A stretch of 21,582 nucleotides of DNA from Temnopleurus reevesii (taxonomy: Eukaryota; Echinodermata; Echinoidea; Temnopleuroida; Temnopleuridae). A program made the position numbers and the translations under genes. Location of the stretch: the NCBI GenBank assembly GCA_036244855.1, contig BQKZ01001468.1, forward strand, positions 70,289 to 91,870, written 5' to 3'. Positions within the stretch are counted from its first letter, which is position 1, and every line of letters starts with the position of its first letter. The notes under the pieces are model-generated. The model was not told the DNA's origin. It did not search any database and saw nothing but the letters and a program-made list of their open reading frames with translations. Positions 1 through 8,269 of the stretch are shown piece by piece.

Positions 1-319
1 GGGGGGGTTCTTATCATACTCATTGACTCCTGTCTACGAGTGGTACGTATTTGTTTATACCAAATTGATCTGGTTTAAACCGGTGTAAACTGGTTGTTCA
101 TATGGCTAGATGCACTAAAGCTCTTATAGATGTGATGATATTTGAGAAGGCTTCAGTCATTATACTCAATGGTTCCTCTAGCGAAGGTGTATGTATTTGC
201 CTATGATGGAACAGGTTTCAGGGGCCGGAGAGGGGGGATGTATTATTCCCATTATTCTCAACCGTTCATCGAATATATACAACGCACCCCCACCTTGAAC
301 GGCCGTACTCCACGCCGAA

Positions 320-412
320 AATAACTTGCTTTCATTGAAAGCGCAAAAATTAGACGAACAAGTAAAAAAAAAGTTTGAGCGAAATCGGACAATAGATAAA
401 GAATAAATCAAA
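320..412 (+). repeat. Dispersed repeat family B, partial copy
   Basis: The core reads TTGCTTTCATTGAAAGC, then a TTAGACGAACAAG segment, then GAGCGAAATCGGACAAT. The same ordered blocks recur at 7796-7864, 7952-8118 and 15561-15715 (plus), and at 526-690 and 16312-16521 (minus). This is a degenerate interspersed repeat, probably a nonautonomous DNA element. It has no coding potential. Confidence 0.6.
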
Positions 413-525
413 AACATATATTCAACGAGATGAATTCGTTGAGAAAAGGAACTATTTTGGCGCCCAATATCTTTTAAACAGAACATAAAAAGCAAAGAGA
501 TAGAATGCACTCATTATAGAACAGT

Positions 526-690
526 GACGAACCTACGTCATCAACACGTCATGTCACGTGACCCAAATTTACCATTTGGCCAAAAATATAACTGTTTTGA
601 AAATCTGTCTTATCTTTTGTCCTTTTTCGCTCAAACCTATTTTGATCTGTTTGCCTGATTTTTGTGCTCTCAATCAAAGCAAGAACATTT
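526..690 (-). repeat. Dispersed repeat family B, inverted copy with CACGTG palindrome
   Basis: Read on the minus strand it gives GTTCTTGCTTTGATTGAGAG, then TCAGGCAAACAGATC, then TTTGAGCGAAA, then a GTCACGTGAC palindrome (553-562). The order matches the copy at 15561-15715, which also ends in GGTCACGTGAT. It lies inverted relative to the copy at 320-412, so the pair could fold back. Confidence 0.55.
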
Positions 691-1451
691 TTTGACTAGA
701 TTTCGCTGCTCACTGCTACGCCACGTATTGACTGGTTTAAAAAGATTTTGACAGGTTTTTAGGAGGTAATCTATTAAAAATCTTTCTGTAATATGAAAAT
801 GTCCCACAACAATACTAAATTTAAAAAATGTATATTTTATTGGGATTACATGAACAATTTCGGATTTTGTGCGATATTCTACTGTTCGGTCTTATACTGT
901 CAGAGCACGTCGCTTATGGATAAAGAAAAGAATTGATGACCGAAGTAATCTTATTTGGTCCGAAATAGGAAATTAATATAACATCGAATTCGAATTCAAA
1001 TGAAAAGCACCTTTTGTGTTTTGTTTTTTTATTATTCATTCATGTTTTGACGCTTGTCACCATTTCATTTACTTTTAAATATTTCTTTATTTATTCTATT
1101 CAATTTAATTTCTTAGTTGTTTTTGTTAGATACCATTATGATCTACATTTCATCCCTATAAATGATTTTGTTCCCGGGCTGGAGATTTTTATTTTCATTT
1201 AAGTTATTTATTTCTTATTATCACTATGATCACTCTTTATTAATTTATCTTTTTTTGTGNGAGGGGGGAGGGGGACATTTTTAACCGATTCTTGCCACTG
1301 AACTTTTCTCTTTACAGTCCAACTGTTATCCATGTAAACCTAAATATTGTTCAAAGACGTGCTTTATTCCTATCGGAAATCTAAATAAATGTATGTTTGT
1401 TGACATGAAAACTTATAAAAACATTTATGATTGTGATTTTCATTTTTAAAG

Positions 1452-1576
1452 GTGTGGACGAGTCATACACCACGACTATGTTGTACTTAGGGGGCGCTAT
1501 TGCCACTTTGTCCTGCAGCAGCAAGGCTGACTTTCAGAATGACGTCACAATAGTCGGAACAGAGGGACGAATCAGG
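1452..1576 (+). CDS. DHDH: DHDH-like dihydrodiol dehydrogenase, internal exon (third from last)
   Basis: This exon of a trans-1,2-dihydrobenzene-1,2-diol dehydrogenase-like gene encodes 41 full codons after a 2-nt split codon. It starts after an AG acceptor at 1450-1451 and ends before a GTAA donor. The peptide includes GVDES, LGGAIATLSCSS and VTIVGTEGRIR. These align by eye with the C-terminal beta-sheet domain of vertebrate DHDH (GVDD..., ...SFTCS..., ...SVSGTKGMVQ). The family are cytosolic NADP-dependent oxidoreductases of the GFO/IDH/MocA fold that oxidise dihydrodiols and sugars such as D-xylose. The catalytic and Rossmann exons would lie left of the window and are not visible here. The exon ends in phase 0, which matches the exon at 3508. 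The symbol names the family; orthology is inferred. Confidence 0.88.
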
Positions 1577-1824
1577 GTAATTTAACGGATCAATATTTCT
1601 TTCCTTTCTTTGTCTGCAGTTTTTCAGACGTGATCATGAACGTTTGAAACACATACAGGATAATTGTCGATGTACAATGCATGCAATAACGAAGCTATAA
1701 TAAAACTTTACGTACCGTATTGACTACACTGTTGTCAATTTTATGGAATTGTTCCTCGAGAATGTTTAGGTATTATTTTGTCTCAGATAGTCTGTAAATT
1801 TATGCTTTTTATCTTATTTAACCC

Positions 1825-2133
1825 ATTGGCCCGTATTCTGATATCAGGTTTAACTTAATCTCGAGTCTAAATTTGTGGTTTAAGTATGGGTAGCCCAAAG
1901 TGCAAAAACTTTATTTAAACTGTATGATTCTTAACTGCTCTCTTTTCCCATGCTCTAATAATGGAGAAAACCATTCAAGTTTCTATTCCAATACAGTTTT
2001 TATTACTATGAGTGCCAAATGTGCTGGTGAATTGAACACATACTGTTATAGATTCAAGCCTCTTTTGGCTTCCCATACTTAAACCACAGATTTAAACTCT
2101 GGTGTTAAACCTGACATCAGAATACGGGCCAAT
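1825..2133. mobile_element. MITE-like foldback element (family C), copy 1
   Basis: The terminal inverted repeats begin ATTGGCCCGTATTCTGAT and continue, with a short mismatch, through GTGGTTTAAGTATGGG on both arms (about 70 bp per arm). The interior has no significant ORF. A second copy of the same element lies at 16040-16300, which shows it is mobile or was. It lies in the DHDH intron. I see no clear target-site duplication. Confidence 0.8.
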
Positions 2134-2269
2134 TGACTCTTAAATTCTGCAATTCCTCTAGACTACGTATAGGGACAACCTGGTTCAATTGGTCAATGGG
2201 TTTATTGTACAGCCAGGGCCCCAGAAAGATTTCCAATCAATCGCACGGTTTGTGTAATTCGTAAGTGCA

Positions 2270-2531
2270 CACTGCAAAAACGATGGTTTTAAATTTAACA
2301 CCAACCGGAATCTATATATGACAACACCAGAAAAGTATTAAAATAACACCAGTTTGGAATCCATTTGATATATTTCAATACCAACTGGTGTTGTTTAAGG
2401 CCTTGAACAACACCAGTCGGTGTTTAAATACATTGATTTGATTCCGAACTGGTGTTATTTTTACACTTTTCTGGTGTTGTACGATATAGATTCCGGTTGG
2501 TGTTAAATTTAACACCAGCGTTTTTGCAGTG
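2270..2531. mobile_element. 262-bp palindromic foldback element
   Basis: The element begins CACTGCAAAAACG and ends with the complement GTTTTTGCAGTG. Its two 131-bp arms mirror each other almost throughout (AACACCAACCGGAATC, AACACCAG, AACTGGTGTT) around an AGGCCT centre at 2398-2403. It has no ORF of its own. It is best described as a miniature inverted-repeat transposable element. The superfamily cannot be set because no clean target duplication is visible. It sits in the DHDH intron. Confidence 0.8.
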
Positions 2532-2640
2532 CATTGGAAACCAAGTACTGAAAAGGATGCAGTCAGTCTTGCAATCAATGGCAAATCTTCCGGTACCCCT
2601 AGGCTTAAAATTGTCATCAATCGTATGATTGATATATAAG

Positions 2641-3215
2641 AAATATTAATGTTACCTGGTTACAAGGCCCAGCGCGATGTCCCTCAAGTTCCGAACGACC
2701 TTAAGAACGACTGGCATTAGTTTTTACGATGCATGATTGATAATCATGATAATAATATGAATATGATCACTTAATAGCGTACTTCGACATTCTAGAACAT
2801 TTTGGTGAAAATCCCCCTGTACTGAATTCACTTCTATATGACCAAATATTGACCCAAATGAATCAATGTGTATCCCTCTCTTGATCTCCACCGATCATGC
2901 CGATCTCTGGCATCCGTCAAAAATCTATACTAACGAGATCAATCTTGCAATTGATTGCAAACATTTTGTATATGATTTGTCATAGATCTATACAATTGAT
3001 ACTTGAAATCTTGAAATGTTTAAAGAGGCCCAGGATAGTGCACACTAAGTTACAAACAACTTTACAAAAGACCGGTATTGGTTCTTCCACTAAATGGTAT
3101 ACGCGTATACGCGCTCAATAACGTATTCCAATGTTCCCTAAAAGTCATCCTTATTATCTTTTAGAACAATTTGGGCGAATTCACTTACGCACTACCCGAT
3201 ATTTATCCACAGCTA
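2641..3215. other. DHDH-like intron segment without recognised features
   Basis: I see no exon, repeat family or RNA gene here. The only oddity is a short palindrome, TATACGCGTATA, near 3099-3110. Confidence 0.5.
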
Positions 3216-3219
3216 TTAA

Positions 3220-3480
3220 AGTCAGTCCGTCATGATCGATATGACTTCCGGTTGCGAGCCAAACTGTCCGCAGCCATTTTGATCGCGAAGATTGCCGAAC
3301 AGAAAATCACATAATTTTGTTATCTGGAATAGCGAGTGAGCAAGCTTTATTTTGCTAGCTCATAGCTCGGCAGTCGCAAACGTATGCATTCCGCACGTTT
3401 TAGAAAAGAAAATGAAGCCAAAATGACGCCGTCCGTGCACGCTCGCAACCGGAAGTCATGTCGATCATGACGGACTGACT
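3220..3480. mobile_element. TTAA-flanked inverted-repeat element next to an exon
   Basis: The first 40 nt (AGTCAGTCCGTCATGATCGA, then ATGACTTCCGGTTGCGAGC) are repeated in inverted orientation at the right end with one mismatch. TTAA lies directly outside both ends (3216-3219 and 3481-3484), the target duplication expected of piggyBac-type elements; the termini lack the usual CCC start, so this class is tentative. At 261 bp with no ORF it is nonautonomous. Its right edge lies 23 bp from the DHDH exon at 3508. Confidence 0.8.
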
Positions 3481-3507
3481 TTAATGTTAATTCTAATTCA
3501 TCTCTAG

Positions 3508-3676
3508 ATCCCGACCAATTTCTGGCACCCATCGAATCTAGAATGGATCAAAAGCGACGGAGAGTCTACCTTCTTTGAGTTTACAAACCCGTTCTCAGAT
3601 CAGAAGTTCCATTTCGGTCCCGAGTGGTCAGGAATGTACTACGAGGCTGAAGCAGCACGACAGGCGATTGTCAGAG
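3508..3676 (+). CDS. DHDH: DHDH-like dihydrodiol dehydrogenase, penultimate coding exon
   Basis: The exon runs from an AG acceptor (TCTCTAG, 3501-3507) to a GTATGT donor at 3677. It encodes 56 codons plus 1 nt. The peptide begins IPTNFWHPSNLEW and ends in the conserved family segment SGMYYEAEAARQAIVRG, equivalent to the GMSYEAKHVWECLRKG region of vertebrate DHDH. It continues the beta-sheet domain in phase 0 from the 1452-1576 exon and leaves phase 1 for the exon at 5249. The acceptor is unusual: a 261-bp inverted-repeat element and its TTAA flank end at 3484, leaving only 23 bp of older intron before the exon. Decayed copies of the 3' half of this exon lie downstream in the next intron. Confidence 0.92.
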
Positions 3677-4026
3677 GTATGTTAACATGGCATCTACTCC
3701 CAACACGATATAAAGTATTTTCGAAAAGTTAAGTCGAACGCAATTTCAATGTTCCTTTGTAATGCTATTGCAATCGGTACCGGCGTGTCATTGTTGTGTC
3801 TGCACAGTTGAATACACGGTGTACGGATCTATCATCTGCGTTCGAGTTAACTTTTCGGAAATAGTTTATATTATGTTTCCCTTGTCTATTCTTTCCCTGT
3901 CTTTTGATGGCTATGTATTTTTTTAGTTTGAATTCACAAACCAGTTTGTACACAAATGTTTGTTTTTGATCCGGCGTGGTTGGCAGTGCATCAGTCAAAT
4001 CAAGTCATATTTCTCTGTCTTTAGTC

Positions 4027-4232
4027 ATATAGATGTTGCATTTTAGTTCTTACACGAAGTTACACCCATTCGTTGGTCAATCGGGAATGTACTACGAAGC
4101 TGTAGCGGTACGAGAGACGATAAGTTTACGTTGCATCCACGCCAAATCTAATCAAATCAAATCAGATCATCTTTACCTGTCTTTTGATAGTCATGGATGT
4201 TTTGGGTTTGGAATTTGGAATTTATTCATTTG
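4027..4232 (+). pseudogene. Decayed duplicate of the DHDH penultimate exon, copy 1
   Basis: Positions 4084-4123 read GGAATGTACTACGAAGCTG, then GCGGTACGAGAGACGATAAG. This is a close match to the 3' half of the exon at 3508-3676 (GGAATGTACTACGAGGCTG, then GCAGCACGACAGGCGATTG). The donor site is lost. Flanking intron sequence is duplicated too: a CTGTCTTTTGAT block with surrounding bases recurs near 3897, 4012 and 4176. No usable exon remains. Confidence 0.65.
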
Positions 4233-4645
4233 AACGTCATCGACATAAAAAAGCCAGCATTTTGTTCTGATTACATTTTTTTTTCATATACATTGTGTTA
4301 TGTCAAACAAATTATACAAAATAAAGAAAATATGAATGATTTGATTACAATAATGAAACAATTATATGTTAAATAAAATAAATATTTGACAATAAAATAC
4401 AGAATCATTTTCTAAGCAAGGAATCATTATGAACCCATGCATATTCTAAACAGACGCAAACTTATAGATTTTATACAATAAATGTATTTTTAATGAACTG
4501 TCAATCAACTTAGAGGTCATTCAGAATGAACCTAGGAACCAAGTTTCATCTCGCTATAAATTAATTGATATTCATAATAATAACCCAGTAGTCGAAAAGT
4601 TTGGTAAATGTTTTGTAATATCTCATCTGAGGTTTGAGTTGATAG

Positions 4646-4727
4646 ATTCGTTGGTCACGGGTTTCCTTCCTGTCCGGCATGGTCATGTACTACGAGGTGA
4701 GATCTATACGACAGGCAATTGTAAGAG
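4646..4727 (+). pseudogene. Degenerate second copy of the DHDH penultimate exon, frame still open
   Basis: It carries ATGTACTACGAGG, then CGACAGGCAATTGTAAGAG, then a GTATGC donor, clearly derived from the end of the 3508-3676 exon and its donor. From an AG at 4644-4645 the sequence is open for 27 codons plus 1 nt, ending MYYEVRSIRQAIVR. It starts in phase 0 and leaves phase 1, exactly as the parent exon does. The segment is half the length of the parent, lacks IPTNFWHPSNLEW and its surrounding region, and has a poor pyrimidine tract. It is probably dead, but it could serve as a cryptic exon. Confidence 0.55.
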
Positions 4728-4836
4728 GTATGCTGGCATTTCATCTATGTCCAATATCTCTCCTATCATATGTGTTGATCTCTGTTTTCAGTCTTGTCAG
4801 TTCTGGATTCTAGATCAGACATACATGTACGTTCTT

Positions 4837-4945
4837 TGGTTACAAGTTTCCTTCTCATGGGGTATGGTTGGGATTGCACAACGAAGAGGAATATGTAAAA
4901 CAGACGATTGCATGAGATTGACATTGCATCTACCCTCTATCCAAT
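4837..4945 (+). pseudogene. Third, highly degenerate copy of the DHDH exon region
   Basis: TTGGTTACAAGTTTCCTTC matches the start of the 4646-4727 copy (TTGGTCACGGGTTTCCTTC). GACGATTGCATGAGATTGAC followed by ATTGCATCTAC parallels the exon end and following intron of the parent (GGCGATTGTCAGAGGTATG, then ATGGCATCTAC). The MYYE motif and the donor are destroyed. Confidence 0.45.
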
Positions 4946-4950
4946 GCATA

Positions 4951-5187
4951 AGGCCGACTCACACATTTACATCATTGGCCTGCGTCGGTCATGCATTTTT
5001 GGAAATTAAAAAACCGCTCTCTGGGCGCACAGTATACGCGGATCGGATGATGGACTTGCGCTCGAGGAGAGTATGCCGAGCGTCAGTCTACCGTATGACC
5101 TGCGTCTCTGTGCGTCCAGGGAGCGTTTTTAATGTCCAAATACGCTGGGCAGACGCAGGCTAAAACGCATAATGTGTGAGTCAGCCT
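4951..5187. mobile_element. 237-bp inverted-repeat element before the last DHDH exon
   Basis: The left end AGGCCGACTCACACATT and the right end AATGTGTGAGTCAGCCT are inverted copies with one mismatch. A second inverted block lies inside (GGCCTGCGTC versus GACGCAGGC), as does a CTGGGCGCACAG/CTGTGCGTCCAG pair. The interior is more GC-rich than the surrounding intron. An open frame of 174 codons crossing it has no protein-like features. Confidence 0.7.
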
Positions 5188-5248
5188 GTAGATCTTCTCA
5201 ATATTTTCTTATTTTGCAACTGTCGAATTTTCATCTTCTTCCACACAG

Positions 5249-5361
5249 ATATGAAAGAGCACCCCCTCATGAGTTGGAAGATGACACAACTCATGTCCAA
5301 GGTACTTGAGCACGCGAGAAGAGACTTACGAATATCTTGGAACGATGAAGAACCATTTTGA
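5249..5361 (+). CDS. DHDH: DHDH-like dihydrodiol dehydrogenase, terminal coding exon
   Basis: The exon follows a pyrimidine-rich acceptor (TTCTTCCACACAG, ending 5248). Its first 2 nt complete the split codon left by the exon ending at 3676, giving ...IVRDMKEHPLMSW. It then runs to a TGA at 5359-5361. MKEHPLMSWKMTQLMSKVLE matches the C-terminal helix of vertebrate DHDH ([20 protein letters not shown]), and the protein ends NDEEPF, a usual length for the family. Phase agreement across all three exons is strong evidence for one intact gene. The exon begins 61 bp after the end of a 237-bp inverted-repeat element. Confidence 0.9.
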
Positions 5362-5472
5362 AACCGGGGCCTCCGAATACAAGCTTCATCGAGCACAAAG
5401 GTTATGAAGCGGGTTACACAAGTGTAAGAACTTGAAATTTTGTCGCATGCTATCATATCCAGTGTGAAACAT

Positions 5473-5478
5473 ATTAAA
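5473..5478 (+). promoter_or_regulatory. Candidate polyadenylation signal of the DHDH-like gene
   Basis: ATTAAA lies 112 nt after the TGA. It is followed about 20-30 nt later by a GT-rich stretch (CTGTGTGTGC at 5501-5510), the usual arrangement of signal plus downstream element. An alternative AATAAA lies at 6327-6332. Only cDNA would decide. Confidence 0.3.
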
Positions 5479-5795
5479 GCAGGGGAATAGGGAACCTGCA
5501 CTGTGTGTGCTGATCCGTTATAAACAAGTTGAGTAAACTGTTTGCTGAAATTAATTTATGTCCCTAAGGGGGTGTTGCTCAAAAGTTGCAATTGATCACA
5601 AGTTGCAGTTGATCGGAACGCACCAATCAAAATCAATATTTCCCGCGCGATGAGGTGTCAACTAAAACACAAAAAACTGAAATAAGAGAATTTAAGGTTT
5701 GTTCTATAGTAATGTATTTTCTGAAGTTTGAATAAGTCTTCAAATGTATGTAAGGAACCCGTATTTATGTGGCCGTTTGCTATTTTTATACCCAT

Positions 5796-5893
5796 AATCA
5801 GCTAATAACCTTTATTAAATTGATCAGCTAATGAACTTTATTAATTGATCAGCTAATGAACTTATTGATCAGCCAATGAGCTTTATTAATTGA
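5796..5893. repeat. Minisatellite, about four copies of a ~25-bp unit
   Basis: Imperfect tandem units of the form TGATCAGCTAATGAACTTTA plus TTAAT are present, with small deletions between copies. Confidence 0.8.
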
Positions 5894-6426
5894 ACATGGA
5901 TAGAATTGTTTGAACAACGGCCACTCTGTACTTAAAATGCCTATGGAACACATGTGTTTGGAAGATATTCTTAATTTTCTGTTTAACCTGAATATCTCTT
6001 TGGATTTGATATTCTAAAATTCGTTAGACCTTGGTCATCAAATAACATGGTATAATCAGACAATTCCCTGGTATAATGTACTTTTGTATCACTTGCTGCG
6101 GATAAGATTCCATGTTTATTATAATTATTTTTGATTTTGTTTGTTTGTTTGTTAACTATCTTTTGTATTTGTTTCGTTAAAAAAGTAAATGCCAACATTG
6201 TAAAAACCGTGCGAGTAGTTTGATAATATGAATTTTATGATCAAATCGAGCTTAAAAGCTTTGTACTATCTGCTTATTAATTTGATGGTTTGACAAACCA
6301 CATACGTCACAATTTTTATTTTGAAAAATAAACGTTAAAATGTGTGATATGTATTTATAAATATCATTATTAAATGTCTAATATGCAAAAGGATTTAGGA
6401 AGTAATTCTGGCACAATTGTGGCAAT

Positions 6427-6540
6427 ACTACCTAATGATGATGATGATGATGATGATAATGGTAATGATGATGATGGTGATGATGGTAATAACGATGATG
6501 GTAATGGTGACGATTGGGATGATAATGATGCTGATGAGGG
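6427..6540. repeat. Imperfect (GAT)n microsatellite tract
   Basis: It begins with a run of GAT triplets, then GGT/AAT/GAC variants. On the plus strand it reads as an Asp/Asn/Gly-rich open frame (6374-6604), which I attribute to the repeat. The flank GCTTAGGGACC resembles the GCGCTTAGGGACTCG end of the SINE at 14181, so it may be an old SINE tail. Confidence 0.65.
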
Positions 6541-6669
6541 CTTAGGGACCACTTATAAAGGTAATATTAGGCGCTTTATAAGAACGTGTAATAATAAAAA
6601 ATGAGACCTTACTGTCTGCGTTTTTGTGACAGCTGAGTAATTCTGTACATTCCTCTTCAAGCATGATAT

Positions 6670-6945
6670 GGACATTTTGATTCTGCATGCATTTTGTTGA
6701 TTTAATGTTTACTTTTTTTGAAAAAAGAAGAAAATGTGAAATTCTGTGTACAAAGTGAATAGAGAGTTCTCCATGTTGGCAGCCATTTTGTGCCTGTACG
6801 TTGCCAATGAGGGGTTTAAATCAAACTTTGAAAATTCATAACTTTTGAATGGATTGTTGGATTTCGCTCAAATTTTCACAAATTGACCATTGTATTTTTC
6901 TTCATCCACTGAGCGCACATCAATGTCTGGGTGAAGTCCACTTTA
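6670..6945 (-). mobile_element. Inverted-repeat family A element, right-half copy
   Basis: Compared with the complete element at 18052-18639, this is a close inverted match of its left arm. Shared blocks include AAGAAGAAAATGTGAAATTC, TGTGTACAAAGTGAAT, GAGTTCTCCATGTTGGCAGC and the terminus CAATGTCTGGGTGAAGTCC. The other arm is absent, so the copy is truncated. Confidence 0.75.
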
Positions 6946-7154
6946 ATGGGATATACCGTCATGGCTTACAGTGGGCCTCATATTCGAAACCCTTACAGTA
7001 TACCAAAATGGAAATCGTCCAGAGAGCATCGAATGATGACATACAATGGTCTCAGAAATGTAGCAGAGACGCCTACCGTTCCCGAAGATTTGCAAAGAAC
7101 ATTTCACGCTTTGGTTCAGAGACATTGTTCAAAATTGTTTTCGTTTAAAAAAGT

Positions 7155-7459
7155 GGAACCGTTGTGGTGTAGTGGTTCTGACTCTTGCCTTTCATGCAGA
7201 GGTCCGCGCTTCGAGTCCCACCCATGTCGTTAATTTCCTTCAGCAAGAAATTCGTCCACACTGTGCTGCACTCAATCCAGATGAAAAATTTGCACCTGGC
7301 AGGAATTTATTCCTTGGAATGCCGGAGCGCTTGACTGGCTTTCTCGGCAGTTATAGCCAGGGTAATAATATGGTATCTAGTATCAAGCGCAGTAGAGTAT
7401 ATGCAAATATTGATTGCGCTATATAAATGGACCTATTATTATTGTTATTATTATTGTTC
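7155..7459 (+). mobile_element. tRNA-derived SINE, copy 1
   Basis: The head carries RNA polymerase III promoter-like boxes: TGGTGTAGTGG (7165-7175, box A-like) and GCTTCGAGTCC (7208-7218, box B-like). The body has blocks shared with the other two copies (TTCAGCAAGAAATTCGTCC, GTGCTGCACTCAA, CTGGCAGGAAT, GCCAGGGTAATAAT). It ends in a short (TTA)n tail. It is not a functional tRNA gene because the acceptor and arm pairing are poor. No protein is encoded; transposition would use a partner LINE. Confidence 0.85.
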
Positions 7460-7795
7460 AAAAAAGTTATAATCTCCCAGATCCAAATGACTGTGTACAT
7501 AAACTAATTTGGTAAAATATTAGGCTTCAAAATCAATGTTCAAGGGTGCTAAAATAGGTTAAAATCAACAATATATATGGCCAACATAAGCACACTGTCT
7601 GACTGTGCAGTAATAAAGCGACAATGTTATGCTTTGTTCAATTTTCATAGATATCTTGATAGGACCTGTAAAATGTCCTTCTTTTTGCATTGGTTGTTGT
7701 TTTCCATCAATATGAATGTAATAACATTGGTCAGGCGGCTTAAGTTTTATATATTTTTTTAAAATACCAAAATCTTATATTGTGCGAAATGGCTG

Positions 7796-7864
7796 TAAAG
7801 GCCGGGTCCGGGCCAGAAGAAGATTGTTTTGACTAAAAGCAGAAAAACAGAAGAACGGTTCTGT
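7796..7864 (+). repeat. Dispersed repeat family B, short copy
   Basis: It reads AAAGGCCGGGTCCGGGCCAG, then AAAAGCAGAAAAACAG and AAGAACGGTT, the start of family B. It lies 90 bp before a longer copy in the same orientation. Confidence 0.55.
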
Positions 7865-7951
7865 CTGGAAGACTTGCAAGTAGGATCCACCATCTAATAA
7901 CCATGTAATACGGTAGCGTATTGGTCCATCATCATCTACGAAGTGTTTGGT

Positions 7952-8118
7952 TTAAAGGCGAGGTCCGGGCAAGGAAACTTTTTGCTTTGATTGAAAGCAG
8001 AAAAATATGATGAACGGTTAAAAAATGTTGGAGTAAATCGGACGATAAATAAGAGAGTTATGAATATTTCAATAGTGTAACTGTATACAGTGATACTATT
8101 TATGCATATTGTTGTCAT
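7952..8118 (+). repeat. Dispersed repeat family B, longer copy
   Basis: It begins TTAAAGGCGAGGTCCGGGC and continues through GATTGAAAGCAGAAAAATAT, ATGAACGGTT, AAATCGGACGATAAATAAG and TATGAATATTTCAAT. The same ordered blocks appear at 15561-15715 and, inverted, at 16312-16521. Confidence 0.65.
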
Positions 8119-8269
8119 CTTATTGTAACATACTGTTTTTAAGATTCCATGTTAATCCACAAAGGAATTTAAAAAATGAATCAATAATGCACCTGCACTA
8201 ATGTGCTTCTGGGCGATAAAAACCTTTTCCGTTCAGCGGTCGAAAAAGCAGGATTTTAAAACAGCAAGG

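Larger units (their letters stand above)
1..1451. other. DHDH-like intron, partial; repeat fragments only
   Basis: This AT-rich stretch has no recognisable exon. It contains two oppositely oriented copies of a dispersed repeat (about 320-412 plus, 526-690 minus) and a G-rich tract at 1261-1275 beside the only ambiguous base (N at 1260). The first exons of the gene must lie further left. Confidence 0.6.
5362..6420. other. 3' flank of the DHDH-like gene; noncoding
   Basis: This holds the presumed 3' UTR, then AT-rich intergenic DNA containing one minisatellite at 5796-5893. I see no coding sequence. Confidence 0.5.

Noticed and set aside
4639..5163. 174-codon open frame on the plus strand
   Set aside because: It crosses decayed exon copies in the wrong frame and then an inverted-repeat element. 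No protein-family motif is present.
6374..6604. Asp/Asn/Gly-rich 76-codon frame
   Set aside because: It is produced by the imperfect (GAT)n repeat; flanking codons show no domain.
7155..7225. tRNA gene
   Set aside because: Box A- and box B-like sequences exist, but acceptor and arm pairing are poor, and two further copies share a long non-tRNA body, so this is a SINE head.
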